Source: Utricularia gibba (taxonomy: Eukaryota > Streptophyta > Magnoliopsida > Lamiales > Lentibulariaceae). Taken from it: a stretch of 64,000 nucleotides of DNA. The notes beneath the pieces were generated by a model, which saw nothing but the letters and a program-made list of their open reading frames with translations, had not been told where the DNA came from and made no database searches. The stretch covers positions 7,979,501 through 8,043,500 of the forward strand of contig CM007989.1 in the NCBI GenBank assembly GCA_002189035.1, in the 5' to 3' direction. Numbering within the stretch: the first letter of the stretch is position 1; each line of letters begins with the position of its first letter. Shown here piece by piece: positions 48,185 through 64,000 of this stretch. The position numbers were made by a program, and so were the translations under genes.

Positions 48185-50781
48185 TCATTCCCTGTCCACA
48201 ATCAGATGGCCACTCAGCCTCCTGCAAAATATCATTTTTGGTTTCTCTTTTAGCTTCAGTGATTTGTCAACAGTCATCAAAATACTGATAAAAGAGAACC
48301 GGCCATGCCTTGGCTTCTCGGATTTTGCAAGGTGTTTAGACAAAGCAGAAGCCTGTGTTATTAAAAGCTCCGATTTAGCATGGAGTATTCGATGGCAGAA
48401 AAATTAAGGAACACTTGAGAACATAAAACCTGTTCTTCGATTATGCTTCTTGCTTCGGCAAGTTGAGCTTCAAGATCAAGTTCTCTCTCTGATGCATCAG
48501 AGGTTATTTCTGGACCTTTTTGTACATCTTGCAACTGAACCATGCGTTCCTTCATAATCATGTTGTCCACACTCAATATTCATATGCTATGAAAACCCAC
48601 ATCAGAATCATAACTGGAATATTACCTTTATAGAGGCCATCTTGTTGCGTAGGCTTTCCTCAATTTGATCTCGAGCTATATGGAGAGGCAGATCAAACAT
48701 ATCCTGCAGATGTTTAAAAAAGATTACCAGTTTGAAGCTGCTCAAAATCCAAAAGAACATTCAATCGCAACGTACCGTCCTACCACCTAATGGAGACTGG
48801 GATACATCCGAGTCTGGCCTCTCATTAACAGGGCAGGACTGCTTCCCATTTGGTGCATTCAAAAACTCACGCATGTCAACCTGGAGCGAAGTTTCATTCA
48901 CAGGATCAAAGCTTTCGTTATATCGCACTCCTCCCTAACGCTATTAATAAAAGATCATTCCCTTGAAACGCAAGAAAAGTGACGGAAATTTTGAATTTTT
49001 GCCATTCATTCTGGAGCTATTGTAAAATGCTAGAGACAAGCTCCATTAACTGAAAGTGCATACAAACCTATAATGAAAGATTAACAAATCACACTAAAAA
49101 TAGGCGTTATTCTAAAAGATTTAGTACAGCTTCCATTATCCCAATAACGTATATTTAATGCTCTTGCACTAGAATTTAAAGATGGGACAGCTTCCATTAT
49201 CCCCACACATGATAACAGCTTTCTATTTACCTGCATCGAGCGTAACAATGCCCTCAGATCCGCATTCTCTGTGACAAGTTCTTGATTTTTAATCTCAAGA
49301 GCATCTACCTACATGTATTCCAGGAAAGGATCACGTGCAAAAATCAAACATTTCTTTTTGAAAATAAGGAAAGAGAGAGGGACAGATACAATTTTTTTGT
49401 AGAAGTCATTGTCTGCCTTCTTCCCATTCCAGGTTCCTCGCTGCCGGCCACCTTCTTTCTATTGCAATCATAAACAAGTTAAGCTATGAGGAAAACAAAA
49501 ATGAAATGTAAATGATGATAAAATGAAATGTTCACCTGTAGTAAATTCATGATTTCCATGCCAGATCTAGACTCTTTCTTCTTCTCCGCTAGTACCTGAT
49601 TAAGACGCTCCTGCAACAAAACCGAATTTAAATAGTTGATTTTGTTTAAATGTCTTAGCATGCATGCCATTAAAAAACTATACCTCTAAGAAGATACGAA
49701 AAACATACGGTACCTGAAGTTTCATATACTCCTTTTCCTTCTTCTTCATCTCATGTATTTGCTGTGTTCTCACTTGCTGTCCATCATGAATGCATTGTGA
49801 CTACATTCAACAATAAAATTGAACCCAGATAGAAAGAAGCAGAAGGTATCGTATAAACCTGATTACCCAAAACCATCTTCTGAAATTCGTCTCTCTCCTG
49901 CTGAAGCTTTTCAATTTGAGCTTTGAAGGCTGCAGTAGCCTTAGCTTCCTGTGTAGGATTTCAAGGACCAGTGGACTAAGTAGATCAGATTTCCATTCTT
50001 GCAAAAATTTCCATCACGAAAGCAAAATAGTATGGAATCGTTTCATTCTACTTCTGTCACAGAAGCTGCGGTAGAATTGAATGAAGCAACCTCTGGGGTG
50101 TCTCAAAACATTCTATCTCGCTTCTGTGCCACGAATAGAACCAAACCAAACCACAAAATCCTGACCGTTCTGGTCATTGTAGCGATGTCCCTATCTTTGC
50201 TAGCTACTTGTCCTTCCAGCCTCTCAACTTTGGATTCCAATCTTGAAATGTCGGATAGCAATCTTCGAAGATCTCAAAAAATATCAGTATGAGTTCTTCT
50301 ATAAGGTGAGGGGAAACCACAGAACCCCTCAAAATATCAAAACAAAAAACATTGCACGTTATATCAATAGTTAAATACCGCTGTCGCTGCTCATTTGCAT
50401 TCTCCCTAAATTCAATGTCCCTCTGTCTCTGCTGCAACAATGTGTATAAGCAGTTGCAAGTCCTCGCGATGGAGACCTAAATCACCAAAAGTAAACATTT
50501 TGAGCAATTACTCACGCGAAATACGGTCTGAGGCCTAGAAAAGGTATTTAAAAACTTACTGGATCATTTGAGAACAGATCAAGTGAAGCGGGGAAGCCAG
50601 AATTGACAAGTGTTTGATTCAAATACTTCACGCAATGTTCTAGGTTGTTGATATCCGCAAACCCACTTCCTTCACTGAAAATACCCACAACTTCTTTATC
50701 AGGCATCACACACAAAAATCAACGTAAACCCCACTGCGATCCTTACCTAACACCGAGAGCAGCAGCATTACTTCCCGACAT
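48185..50781 (-). CDS. Afadin/alpha-actinin-binding (ADIP/SSX2IP-like) coiled-coil protein, 13 exons
   Basis: Long coiled-coil protein of the ADIP family (centrosome/microtubule-associated in animals and fungi; plant role unclear). Exons: 50781-50747, 50674-50560, 50476-50379, 50262-50166, 49948-49859, 49776-49714, 49610-49536, 49458-49390, 49308-49231, 48880-48776, 48703-48626, 48549-48430, 48352-48185; about 396 residues. The N-terminal domain has GFADINNLEHCVKYLNQTL and FPASLDLFSNDP. Heptad-rich coils follow: LLSDISRLESKVERLEGQ, QIEKLQQERDEFQKMVLGN, ERLNQVLAEKKKESRSGM. The KHLAKSEKPR motif lies in the last exon. The last exon is read through to a stop at 48185; a spliced alternative end is possible, so the final ~30 residues are uncertain. 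Confidence 0.85.
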
Positions 50782-51512
50782 CTGAAAAAAACCAAAATCA
50801 GAGACAATGCAGCAGACACTGAAGACACGAAACGGGAAAAACCGAACGCGTAGTACAATGGGCCACTACCGGTGATTATACCCAGAGATCGGAATCGATC
50901 TTAGTCAGCGGCAACTCCTCCAATGCGCGACTGCAATTTGAAAATTGAATTTCGACGAGAAAGAAGCAGCCGCCAAGCTTCTTCTATACGCAAAGATTCC
51001 TGGAAAAAGGGAAAACCGGGCATCTCGACGTGGCCAAATACATTTCTTAAAATAGATCCCATTAATAACACACTTTTTGGAAATTAAATATCGAACAAAT
51101 TATATTCTTTTTTTTGAACAATTATTTTTTATTTTATTGAATATGGGCCTCCATAGACCAGCGACCCATCAATGAGGAATATGGGCGACCCGGACATCTG
51201 GCCCGGGTTTTACTGGGCCTTGTCATGAAGCCGTGGTAGCTCTATTTTTTAAATATATTTAAAAATTAAAAGTTATTTGAAAATAATAGATTACCAGAAA
51301 TTGGTTTTTAAAAAAATGAACGGTGAAAAAAAATGAGGGAGAAAAAAAACCATGAGGGATAACTTGTGGTTGTGGGAGTGACACGTGTCAGGATAGAAAT
51401 TACCAGCAAAAAGATTTGCTTTCCCACGGGATGACTTGGGTAGATACGCTCCTCCACTACACATCCAGCGGACGCCACTACTTCCGCCTTGTCATCAACC
51501 GTGAAAAAGGAA
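50782..51512. promoter_or_regulatory. Bidirectional region between ADIP-like and CONSTANS-like genes
   Basis: 731 bp between divergent start codons. It holds both leaders and promoters, with an AT-rich centre (51050-51350). An ACACGTGTCA palindrome at about 51381-51390 contains the CACGTG G-box core, typical of light- or ABA-regulated plant promoters and fitting for the CONSTANS-like gene. Confidence 0.5.
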
Positions 51513-52670
51513 ATGGAGATCTCAGACGGCGGCGATTTGGCGGCCGCCGGCGGGGAGTCCACGGCCAAGCCCTGTGATTACTGCAGCTCTGCGGACGCCG
51601 TCGTCTACTGCTGCAAGCACTCCGCTTTCATGTGCTTGTCGTGCGACGTGAGGATCCATTTCGCCGACACGGGTGCCCGACACGGACGCGTATGGATATG
51701 CGAGGTCTGTGAACAGGAGCCGGCTGCAGTCACCTGCAAGGCGGACGCCGCCGCGCTGTGCGTCGCGTGTGACCGCGATATACACTCTGCAAATCATGTT
51801 GCTCGCAAGCATGAGCGGTACCCGATGGTGCAGTTCTTTGGCTCCGCCGAAGCGGAGGCGGCGAAACTGGAGGCTTCCACTGCCCTGTTCGCCGACGATG
51901 ACCAGAGCGCTTTCAATATGGATATACTTGAAACGAAACTCGATTCGTGGCCTCCGGCCGACGACACGCCGGAGCCGGCCACCGGCGACCTCGATCTGAA
52001 ACTGATCGATTTTCTGTTTTCTGAAGCCGATCGGAGCACCGACTTTCATAACTTCCAATTGCCGTACGATTCCATAGACAGCGTTATTCCCATTGAATCA
52101 ACAACGCTGTTAGAGGAGGAGGAGGAGGAGGAGGAGGCGGCAGCGTCGTCTCACATCCACGCACCGGAAGTCAGTTTCCATATCGATTTCTCCAAAACCA
52201 ACTACAGTTGCCATTCTCAGAGCGCCTGCAGTAGTTTCACATCCACAACTCTCAGCCAGAGCGTAATGCGCCACTCATTCCTCTCCTCCACCTTCATCTC
52301 CCCCATTTCCTCAAAACAATCCCAAATCCCTAGATCCCAAAATTTCTGACACATTCTCACTCAATTTCAGGTCTCTTCGTCGTCTGCCGGCGTGATAACG
52401 GATGGCAGCTCGTCCGAAGTTTCTCACCCGTTTCCAGCTACCGGAAACATATCAAGCGTCAACGCACAGGGAAAACAACCCCACATTGTCCCCAACGACA
52501 GAGTAGCTAGGGTTTTGAGATACCAGGAGAAGCGAAGAAACCGGAATTTCAAGAAAACCGTTCGCTACGCCTCCCGCAAGGCCTACGCGGAAACTCGCCC
52601 GAGAGTCAAAGGCAGGTTCATGAAACGGGGAGGCGACGCCGAGCACCATCCCGCCGCCGCAAAACAGTAA
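51513..52670 (+). CDS. COL: CONSTANS-like B-box/CCT transcription factor, 2 exons
   Basis: Zinc-finger regulator with two B-boxes and a CCT domain, acting in flowering or light signalling. Exons 51513-52262 and 52371-52670; 349 residues. B-box 1 starts [19 protein letters not shown] and B-box 2 [20 protein letters not shown], both with complete Cys/His sets. An acidic middle (polyglutamate from a (GAG)n run near 52114-52140) precedes the CCT domain, [20 protein letters not shown] then [17 protein letters not shown]. The apparent Met at 51489 is TTG; the ATG at 51513 is used. Two B-boxes plus CCT and one intron fit the COL3/COL4/COL5 group (BBX group I). Confidence 0.95.
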
Positions 52671-54255
52671 TCAAGATGGTACTCCGACGACGCCCTAATT
52701 AATCAAGATTATAATCCCGGTGCTGGACATCGCCATATCAATAAACATCTCTTTTTTATTACTACGAATATCAAAACCAGAAAAGAAAAGTAAATAGATA
52801 ATTAGATAATTAGATAATTAATCATTAATGATAGTGATTAGTGGTAAAACATGACGTTTAGAGCTTTCGTCGTACTTATCAAGCAGCACTAATTAGCATC
52901 TAATCATGGGATTAGCGTTAGCTAAAAGAGGTTCTATCTCCGCAGCTACTTTCTCTGCAAGTGATTATTTGGGCAGTGCCAAATTAAATTTAATATTATT
53001 TACAATAATAATGCAATTTCTTTAATCTATAGTGGTTGGCTTCCACATGGGCGGACAGTGGTGTTCTAAAGCCGCCACCCCCACGACCCCCTACTTATTT
53101 TTAATATAAATAAAAATAAAAATAGAAGATAAAAAATTATCCCGCAATTTCCTATTCAATTTAGGAATATGAGTATGCAAGCAAATTTTGATTCTCATAA
53201 AGCTCAATGTCGAAAAATATTCAAAATTTAAGAAAATCCTCGTATTACATATTCTTTGTTTATTTATTTTCCATACTTACATATTTTGAGAATCTCATTT
53301 TTTAATTCATATTAATCAATGTAAGCATACTCACAACATTTGTATTACCAAATATTGTGACTCGTAATTTTTTGTATGATACTATTCGTTTAAAATATTC
53401 AATTCGAATGAATTTATATTTTTTCTTTCATAATAAAAAAAAATTACATAAAATTAAAAAAAATCTTTATTTAGATATATATATATATTATTATTGATTC
53501 ATAATCAATTTAATATATCGTCACTATACCTCACCAAACTCTCCTACAACTGCCTTTTCAACATTGAAGAGTCGTTCGAATATTTTATAAACAAATGTGA
53601 TCGATTAAAAAAAAACTTTCGAATAATATGTTGTAGATCTTATAAATTCAAACAATTCCTAAAAAATCATATCGATGTCGAACGATACAAAGTGTATCAT
53701 TTATTCGTACAAAACCACTAGATGCGATCATCCCAATACTAATACATTCTATGACAAAAGGGTTCGCTAACTCAATATCAATCAATGCTCAAAATTCGAA
53801 AAAAATTCAGATTTCAATCACATTCTGTGACAAGATTTGAAAGTATTTTGTTTCTGTAGAAGTTTGGATGAAGTATAAAATACCATCTTTTAGATTGAAG
53901 ACCCAGTTTACAAGATCACACCATAAGAGATGAAGATCAAAGCAACGGAAACGATCCTGCGTTTCTTACAAAACAGGAGTATTCTTCTGGTTAGAATGAT
54001 GCACAAGGACTGGGTGAGATGTTTCCGGGAGTGGTTGGGAAGCACGCGCGGCCGTTGCTGGAGGAGTTCTTTTGTAAGGAAGTGAAGTCTGGGGTTGGAC
54101 AGTATGCAGAGGGAGGAGACGGGTGCCACAATTTCAGACAAATGTATCAGATAGAAACAAACCATAGATGGAGTCGAGTCGGGCGGGGCGTGAAAGGACT
54201 TGACTTTTCGGGGAGGATGATGCTCCAGCTTCCTCATTCCAGTGTCCAACAAACA
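52671..54255. other. Spacer with AT-rich core
   Basis: COL 3' UTR to about 53000, then very AT-rich sequence with a (TA)n run near 53477. A minus-strand 130-codon frame (53908-54300) has no recognisable domain and runs into the minisatellite, so it is not called as a gene. Confidence 0.4.
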
Positions 54256-54555
54256 GCGCTGTGCTGCTGTTAAGAGATTCAATCCCATTCCCTGCACCAT
54301 TCTTGTTTGATTTCCAACAGATACATCAGAGTGGTTGATGTGCTACTGTTAGGAGATTCAATCCCTGCACCATTCTTGCTTGATATCCAACAGATACACC
54401 ACAGTATCTGCTCTGCTGTTGGTAAGAGATTCAATCCCTTCACCATCTTTGTTTGACATCCAACAGATACACCAGCGTGTTTGCTGTGCTGCTGTTAAGG
54501 GGTTCAATCCCTGTATCATATTTGTTTGATATCCAGGAGATACATCAGAGAAGAA
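54256..54555. repeat. Minisatellite, four ~73-79-bp units
   Basis: The block GAGATTCAATCCC ... TTTGAT(A/T)TCCAACAGATACA(T/C)CA recurs from about 54271, 54350, 54423 and 54496, with unit lengths of 79, 73 and 73 bp and moderate divergence. Non-coding; probably polymorphic in copy number. Confidence 0.8.
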
Positions 54556-54798
54556 GGAAATCCACACCCATCCGGGTGTGATTAGGGTGCCTGGACAGCC
54601 CAACCATGCAAAGGAACAGACACAATGACAAAGATTAAAGTTGTTCATCTGGATCAATCATGAAGTTAGCAGGCAAACTTGGAGTTACCCAGCTGATGAA
54701 AGACGACGAAGATTGGAGTTGTGGAAGATTTACCACAACTTGGAATTAGGTCTACCGGCCGCATATCGGCACACCGGGATCTTAATCCATTTTCATTT

Positions 54799-55307
54799 TC
54801 AGTACGGGGTCTCTCCGTCCGGAGTACCCACGGCCAAAATCCTCTTCCATGGAGCACCACCACTGATCCAAGGGCCGGAAGCTCCAGTCCGGCTAATCTG
54901 TACGGGGCTCCGGCAAACAGGGCAATTAGGCTTGTTCTTTATCCACCGATCTAAGCAATCGGCGTGGAATAAGTGTTTGCAAGCAGGAATATCCCTACAA
55001 TGGTCACCTCGTCGGAAGGGATCCAAACAAATCGCGCAATCGGCGGCCTCGGGGCGGTGTCAGGATAGACGACGTCGTGAAGGAGGGGATGGAGATGGAG
55101 AAATTGATTCTTGGGCCGGCGGTGGAAGGCGGTGGACATGAAGAGGAAGTGGGTGACCACGATAGCGGCGAAACCGAGGAAGAAGAGGAAGAGGGAGATC
55201 ACGAGGACCATAACTGCGCATTTGAGGATGAAACACAGAGGCCTGCGTTGACTCCTGCTGCTGTACCGCCGCGGCGAGGAGGGCGTACCGGCGGAAAAAA
55301 TCGGCAT
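54799..55307 (-). CDS. Membrane RING-H2 E3 ubiquitin ligase (ATL-like), single exon, one frameshift
   Basis: Probable E3 ligase. The N-terminal region after the Met at 55307 is Ser/Arg-rich, followed by one hydrophobic segment (ISLFLFFLGFAAIVVTHFLF), the ATL layout. The C-terminal RING-H2 finger is complete: CAICLDPF, then CKHLFHADCLDRW, then CPVC. The finger is in a different frame from the membrane part: a run of four C (plus strand 55051-55054) must gain one base to join DVVYPDTAP to EAADCAICLDPF. With it the protein is 169 residues, intronless as usual for ATLs. As given, the frame containing the membrane segment ends at 54951 without a RING. Confidence 0.8.
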
Positions 55308-55716
55308 ATGGGTACGAGGGATCGGCGATCTTGGGAATCTGGAGACGAAGGATAAGAACCAAAGCACAATGTTTCCGATAGATATCGATGAGCGTACACG
55401 ATTTCCGATGCCATTTACCCACAGGAGATCAACATTGGAAAAGTCTCGTGGCCTCAACCGACATTGAATTTGAGGCCACAAGAAAAAAAGACTCAAAAAC
55501 ACGACAGTTGACCGACTTCCAATGCTCCACCTGTCTGAAAAACATAAATCAAAATCGAAACCAACCAATTCGAGCCACCACAAGGGATCAGCGTCTGGCT
55601 GCAGTTCATATCACTTATAGAATCACCCTGAAGATGATGATGGAATGGAAGGCATCCGAAATGTCCTTTGGCAACTCTGTTTGTTCCATGTGCGTATAGT
55701 AACAAAATCAGGCTCT
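55308..55716. other. RING-gene promoter and SCPL 3' end
   Basis: Between the RING-H2 gene (transcribed leftward) and the end of the SCPL gene. Leader-like sequence; no exon supported. Confidence 0.35.
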
Positions 55717-59948
<4,232 letters not shown>

Positions 59949-62208
59949 ATGCCTCCTTCTTCGTCGTCCTCGTCGGAGGGGAGCGCCACCGTGAGCTGGG
60001 AGCTGCAGCGGGCGTCGTCTTCCCGGATAAGGCGGCGGAGGAGGAGGCATCACAACCACCGCATTTGGCCGGAGCCCTTTGTGGAAGCTGTCGCGCTGCA
60101 GGTTGCCCTTGACGCCTTCCTCTCCCTCGGCCGCCTCTCCGCCGCCCCGGCCCTCTTCAACCTCTTCCAGGTAACACCCCGTCTCTCAAAACCCTGTCCT
60201 GGTTTTCTAGTGTGGCAAGTTCTTGCATATAGAACTGAATTGATTGTCTCCGGGGATGGAGACGATGTGGTAGTGAAGTACTGTGCTGGGGTGATTGTTT
60301 TAATCCATCCATCCATGTATCTGCCCATACTTATTTATGGTCTGAAATGCAAAAGGCACGAGACAGTGAATGAGCATCGGCCAGCAGAAGGTGTCTGTTT
60401 ATTACCCCAACCTATGACTTACACTTGGCTCTCCAACAAAACCCCATCCCTTTCATCCCTCTGTCTCTATTTACTCTTGTCCTGACCACCCCCCCTGACC
60501 AATTTCATCAATAAATGTCATTACAGCCGAGTCTAGTTGCCCTTCTGCATCTGTTTCATTCCAGGTATGGAGGAGCCTGAGGACCTCCCTCCCCTCCTCA
60601 GGCATCACCCTACAAGAAAACATTGTCTACCCATCTCTGGGAATCCAAACGGAGATTGAATTGAGTTAGATTCTGTAGAAACCTCACCCTGATTGAGATT
60701 GAACTTGCTCATTCATTCTTCTCTGGATCTGAGCAAATGCTTTTGTTAACGCCAGGGCAAGGGCTTTGAGGCCACCGCGCCTGAAAATGGGTGATTAAAG
60801 GCGTGGTTTTGATATGACATTAGGGTTCTTTCCCAATGTAGGGAACCGTAAAGGCTGTTTAAGGGTTTGTCGTTTCTGCCTACTTTTTTGATACGGGGTT
60901 TGACTGTGATTATTGACTGTGAGGGTTTTGGAGAGGTTGAGATTGACGGGGTTTTGTTGCAGGTTTGTTCGACGTGGAGGGCGATATCACGGTCGGAGTT
61001 ACTGTGGCGGAATCTGAGTCGTCGGATATGGAGCGTCGGATCACGTGAGCGGCGCACGTGGCTGGAGGAGTACGTGTACCGTCATCGCACCGCCACCAAT
61101 TTCCGGCGGGGCGGATACGTTTACACCACGCTTCATTTTGTTCCGACCAACGTGGAGAACAATGATGACGACAACAACGATGGGCCCTCCTGCCGCCGTT
61201 TGGCTCTTTCCGAGAGACACCTCGCCGCAGGATTTTCCGACGGCGCTGTGCACCTTTTCCATCTTCCGACCAGAATGTACCTCAACACCTTCTACCCCCA
61301 GCACCGCGATCGGGTTGGCCGGTTTTCAAGCGCTGTTTCCGGTATCGTTATGTTCGACAATCATCTCGTTTTCGCCACCCTGGATGGCGACGTCTATGTC
61401 GCCGTTTTCAACGGCGGCGCCCAGTTGAGACGCGCTCATTTGGGCGATGTGGTTAATCACGGCGCCTTGGTTGATTTTTCCGGCAGCGATCGGTGGTGGG
61501 TTGGCTTGTTCGCAGGTATCTTTCGTTTTATTTTAGAATTTAAACCTTTAAAAAAGGAAATAATAAAAAGTAGCATCAAGTACACATTTTGTACTCGTGA
61601 AATTAACTTTTCGGAGTCCGAAAGCAGGTGTACCGGAGCATGCCTTTCACATTTGGAATAGTGAGACGGAGGAGCTGGTCTTCATCGGAGGCACGATGAC
61701 GAACCCGGAGTCCGTTCGAGGGTGGCATCTCCTGAACGAGCTCACCGACCTGATAGGGCGCGTGCGGGTAACTCGCCACCAGACGGCCGTGGCGTGTACG
61801 AGCGAAATGGCTATCGTGGTGGACTTGACGACGGAGGGGCTGGTGCTGGGTCAGGAGGAGTGTCGGCGTGGGGTGATCGTCGGTGCCTTCGACGTGAACA
61901 ATGAAGTCGCCTTGATTGTCGACAGCCGCGGCGTGGCGTCCGTCCGCCGCGTTGCTGATCTCAGTAGCGAGGTATCCCGGTTTCCTATTCGCGGTGGTTC
62001 GCATGGCGGGGTCTTAGCATCCGTGAACCTAGGTTATGCGGCGGTGCTCGTCGGTGGCGGGATCAGGGTTTTGGATTTAGCCAATGGTGAGTATCTGTAT
62101 AGTCTCCGGGACGTCATCGTAGAGGCCAATGCCCTGGCCGCCGATGACCGGTACGTGGCTGCGTGTTCATCTGAGTGCACGATTCACTTGTGGGACTTCG
62201 GGGCATAG
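59949..62208 (+). CDS. SAP: STERILE APETALA (SAP) F-box/WD40-like protein, 3 exons
   Basis: F-box protein controlling organ size and flower development; in Arabidopsis SCF-SAP targets the PEAPOD/KIX repressor complex for degradation. Exons 59949-60170, 60963-61515, 61628-62208; phases agree, 451 residues (Arabidopsis SAP about 446). A Ser- and Arg-rich N-terminus precedes the F-box-like helix WPEPFVEAVALQVALDAFLS and VCSTWRAISRSELLWRNLSR. The C-terminal beta-propeller has YRHRTATNFR, LALSERHLAAGFSDGAVHLF, WWVGLFAG, VPEHAFHIWNSETEE and a final IHLWDFGA. Intron 1 (792 bp) separates the F-box halves as in relatives. SAP orthologues set leaf and fruit size in several crops. Confidence 0.93.
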
Positions 62209-63235
62209 TTAGAAGACTAACCGCCCTTAAAATCTGAGTTAAGCAAAATGGGAGAGCATATTTATTGTGGGGGTTTAGCTGCGTAGGTGTATTTAGGGTT
62301 CAGGGTTTGTCATTGTCTAGGATTGCAGCAACAGAAGCAGCAGCTTTTTGGGTCTTTGTTTTCCATATATGTGTATTTGTATTCTGCCGAGGATCTGCAA
62401 AGTGTTTCTCTTTGATTCCAGATTGGAGTACATGACAAGGCGTAACATTTCATAGGGATTCAGGAAATGCAGATAGATTTTGGACAAGCCTTCTGGTTTT
62501 TGTTGTTACTCAAACGGCCGCCTCCTCGTGCAAGCAAGAACAAAAGAACAAAAGAAATCAGACAAAAAGCTACTCGCACAGTGCACCCCCTTCTATGAAT
62601 GTGAACATCAGCCAAGTTGTGGTTTTTCAACAATCAGATGGGTCAAACACTGATCACTGTGGATCATTTATCCGCCGGTAAATTTCTTTTTTGCAACTGG
62701 AATTGAGAATTGGGTGTCCGTGATCCCTATCTTCTTTAAAGTGCTCCCCCTTTTGTCTGGTTACGAAGGGAATCTGCTGAACCTGGACAGGAATGTACTC
62801 TTAGAGAAGGAAGATTCCATTTGGGTAGCAACCTTCAGTCCATGAATCCCTTTTTAAACTGAGAGCCCACTCTCATGGGAGAGCTCTTGTGAAGTTCTCA
62901 TGGCGCATCACAGTCTCCATGGAACTTTCGTGGGTTGAGGTTTAGAATCCAACTGAGTGCTAATTGGCAGTTTAACCATGTGGAAGATGACCCGTGAAGG
63001 TTTCTTCTTGAATAAGTAGCATCTCACATGAACGCTCGATCCAGGAGTCCTGTTCTGTGGTTCCCTGATGGTTCTGGAACTCGCAGCACAGACAAATTGG
63101 ATGTTAGTTCTTGGATGAACACCAACTGCTTTAAGAATTTCTCAAAAGAGAACTTTTTTTTTTTCTGGATTATCATGGCAGGGGATACAGTCATGTTTTC
63201 TTTTAAAAAATGAGTGTTTTTAATGCAAGTAGTAA
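62209..63235. other. SAP 3' UTR and spacer
   Basis: 3' UTR of SAP to about 62450, then spacer. Only chance open frames (about 60 codons) are seen; no gene supported. Confidence 0.4.
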
Positions 63236-63558
63236 CGGGCTGTTAGGTAGGGGTGGTTAGACTAGTTTTACCAGCTTTGGTTTAATATTAACTTTGTTTG
63301 GTAGAAGGGATTAGTTTAACACCAGGTTTAAATTAAACACTAATTTTCCTGGTTTTATGGGTTTAAATTCAACCCACCCCCTCATGGTTTTAAAATAAAC
63401 AGGATGTTTATTACTAAATAATTCAAATTATGAAATCAGGTTTTAAATAAACAACAATACCAAACTTGTTTCTATTTAAAGAGGTATAATTTTAAACACA
63501 ATTCTAAACCTTAATAATTCTAACCTATATTATTCCAAAACTGCTACCAAACATGTCC
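63236..63558. mobile_element. Tourist-like MITE with TAA target duplication
   Basis: A 323-bp AT-rich, non-coding element flanked by TAA (63233-63235 and 63559-63561), the PIF/Harbinger target duplication. Ends are inverted repeats: left GGGCTGTTAGGTAG, right CTACCAAACATGTCC (reverse complement GGACATGTTTGGTAG), with one gap and about two mismatches. A second GTTTGGTAG copy lies 60 bp inside the left end. The body contains repeated GGTTTTAAATAAACA-type words. Confidence 0.6.
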
Positions 63559-64000
63559 TAATAATTTGGCATCTGTATCATCGTCTGGTATCATCCAAAT
63601 TCCACCACGTCCCAATCTCTCTCTCTCTCTCTGTTTCTCATCCACAAGTCACAGTGGGGAAGACAATGGATAGGAATTGCAGCACGGCCATGAACGAGAC
63701 CATTCAAAGATGGCTCTTTGTTTCTCTTTCCTCCTTTATGGAGTATAATTTTTGTACGTACTGAATAGATAGAGAGCACCAGCCGTTTCAGCTGTGGCGC
63801 CGACGCAGAAATTCCATCCATCCTCCTGGGTGAGGCCCAGTTGGGGTTCGCTGGACCACGAAATTGGTTCAATCATGTGGATGGATGGATTAGCGTGAAT
63901 TGGATGCTTTCTTCTGTGTATTGATTTTCCCACTTCAGATGCAACGCACGCTGTAGAAAAGATTCCATCTTTGATCCTCATCGGGATGAGATCGACCTCC
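63559..64000. other. Window edge: possible minus-strand exon and CT repeat
   Basis: A minus-strand frame 63981-63736 (81 codons; contains PQLGLTQEDGWNFCVGAT) is open towards the right edge and could be an exon of a gene outside the window, but I recognise no family. A short (CT)n run lies at 63616-63632. Confidence 0.25.

Noticed and set aside
53908-54300. 130-codon minus-strand open frame
   Set aside because: Overlaps the minisatellite, contains no recognisable motif, and appears to be a chance frame.

Overview
This is nuclear DNA from a flowering plant, most likely a eudicot. Genes carry short GT-AG introns (about 65-350 bp), spacers are AT-rich, and nearly every recognisable protein is a plant family: CDPK-related kinase, HD-Zip, CONSTANS-like, villin, STERILE APETALA. 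There are no operons, phage, CRISPR arrays, tRNA or rRNA genes. Exon models come from reading frame, splice-site and phase agreement plus remembered family sequences; nothing was aligned by software.

Layout. 0-8 kb: a GDSL esterase/lipase (-), then SMG7 (+), a nonsense-mediated decay (NMD) factor, with three introns in its 3' UTR. 8.8-17 kb: a Raf-like kinase with a PB1 domain (-), a MITE-like inverted-repeat element, and a CDPK-related kinase (-). 19-28 kb: a short-chain dehydrogenase (+), transcription factor IIIA (-) with a 5S-rRNA-mimic cassette exon, a broken HIR/prohibitin pseudogene (+), calmodulin (+), an ELMO-domain protein (-) and a small secreted peptide precursor resembling the PSY family (-). 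30-42 kb: a plastid-type SRPBCC/COQ10-like protein (+), a nuclear-envelope NEMP-family protein (-) and a 22-exon villin (+). 44-53 kb: an HD-Zip II factor (+), a decayed ZEITLUPE/ADAGIO fragment (+), an ADIP-like coiled-coil protein (-) and a two-B-box CONSTANS-like factor (+). 54-64 kb: a minisatellite, a membrane RING-H2 protein (-), a serine carboxypeptidase-like protein (-), STERILE APETALA (+) and a Tourist-like MITE.

The genes form no pathway. Two are linked by RNA surveillance: SMG7 carries its own NMD trigger, and inclusion of the TFIIIA cassette exon creates an early stop.

Six otherwise well-conserved genes (Raf-like kinase, SDR twice, ELMO, NEMP, HD-Zip, RING) are each one base short of an open frame, and every lost base falls in a run of G or C. 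A consensus error of the assembly is the simplest explanation, and a gene caller would mis-annotate these loci. Splice oddities include two GC-AG introns, a U12-type intron, an 11-nt micro-exon and a lost GT donor.
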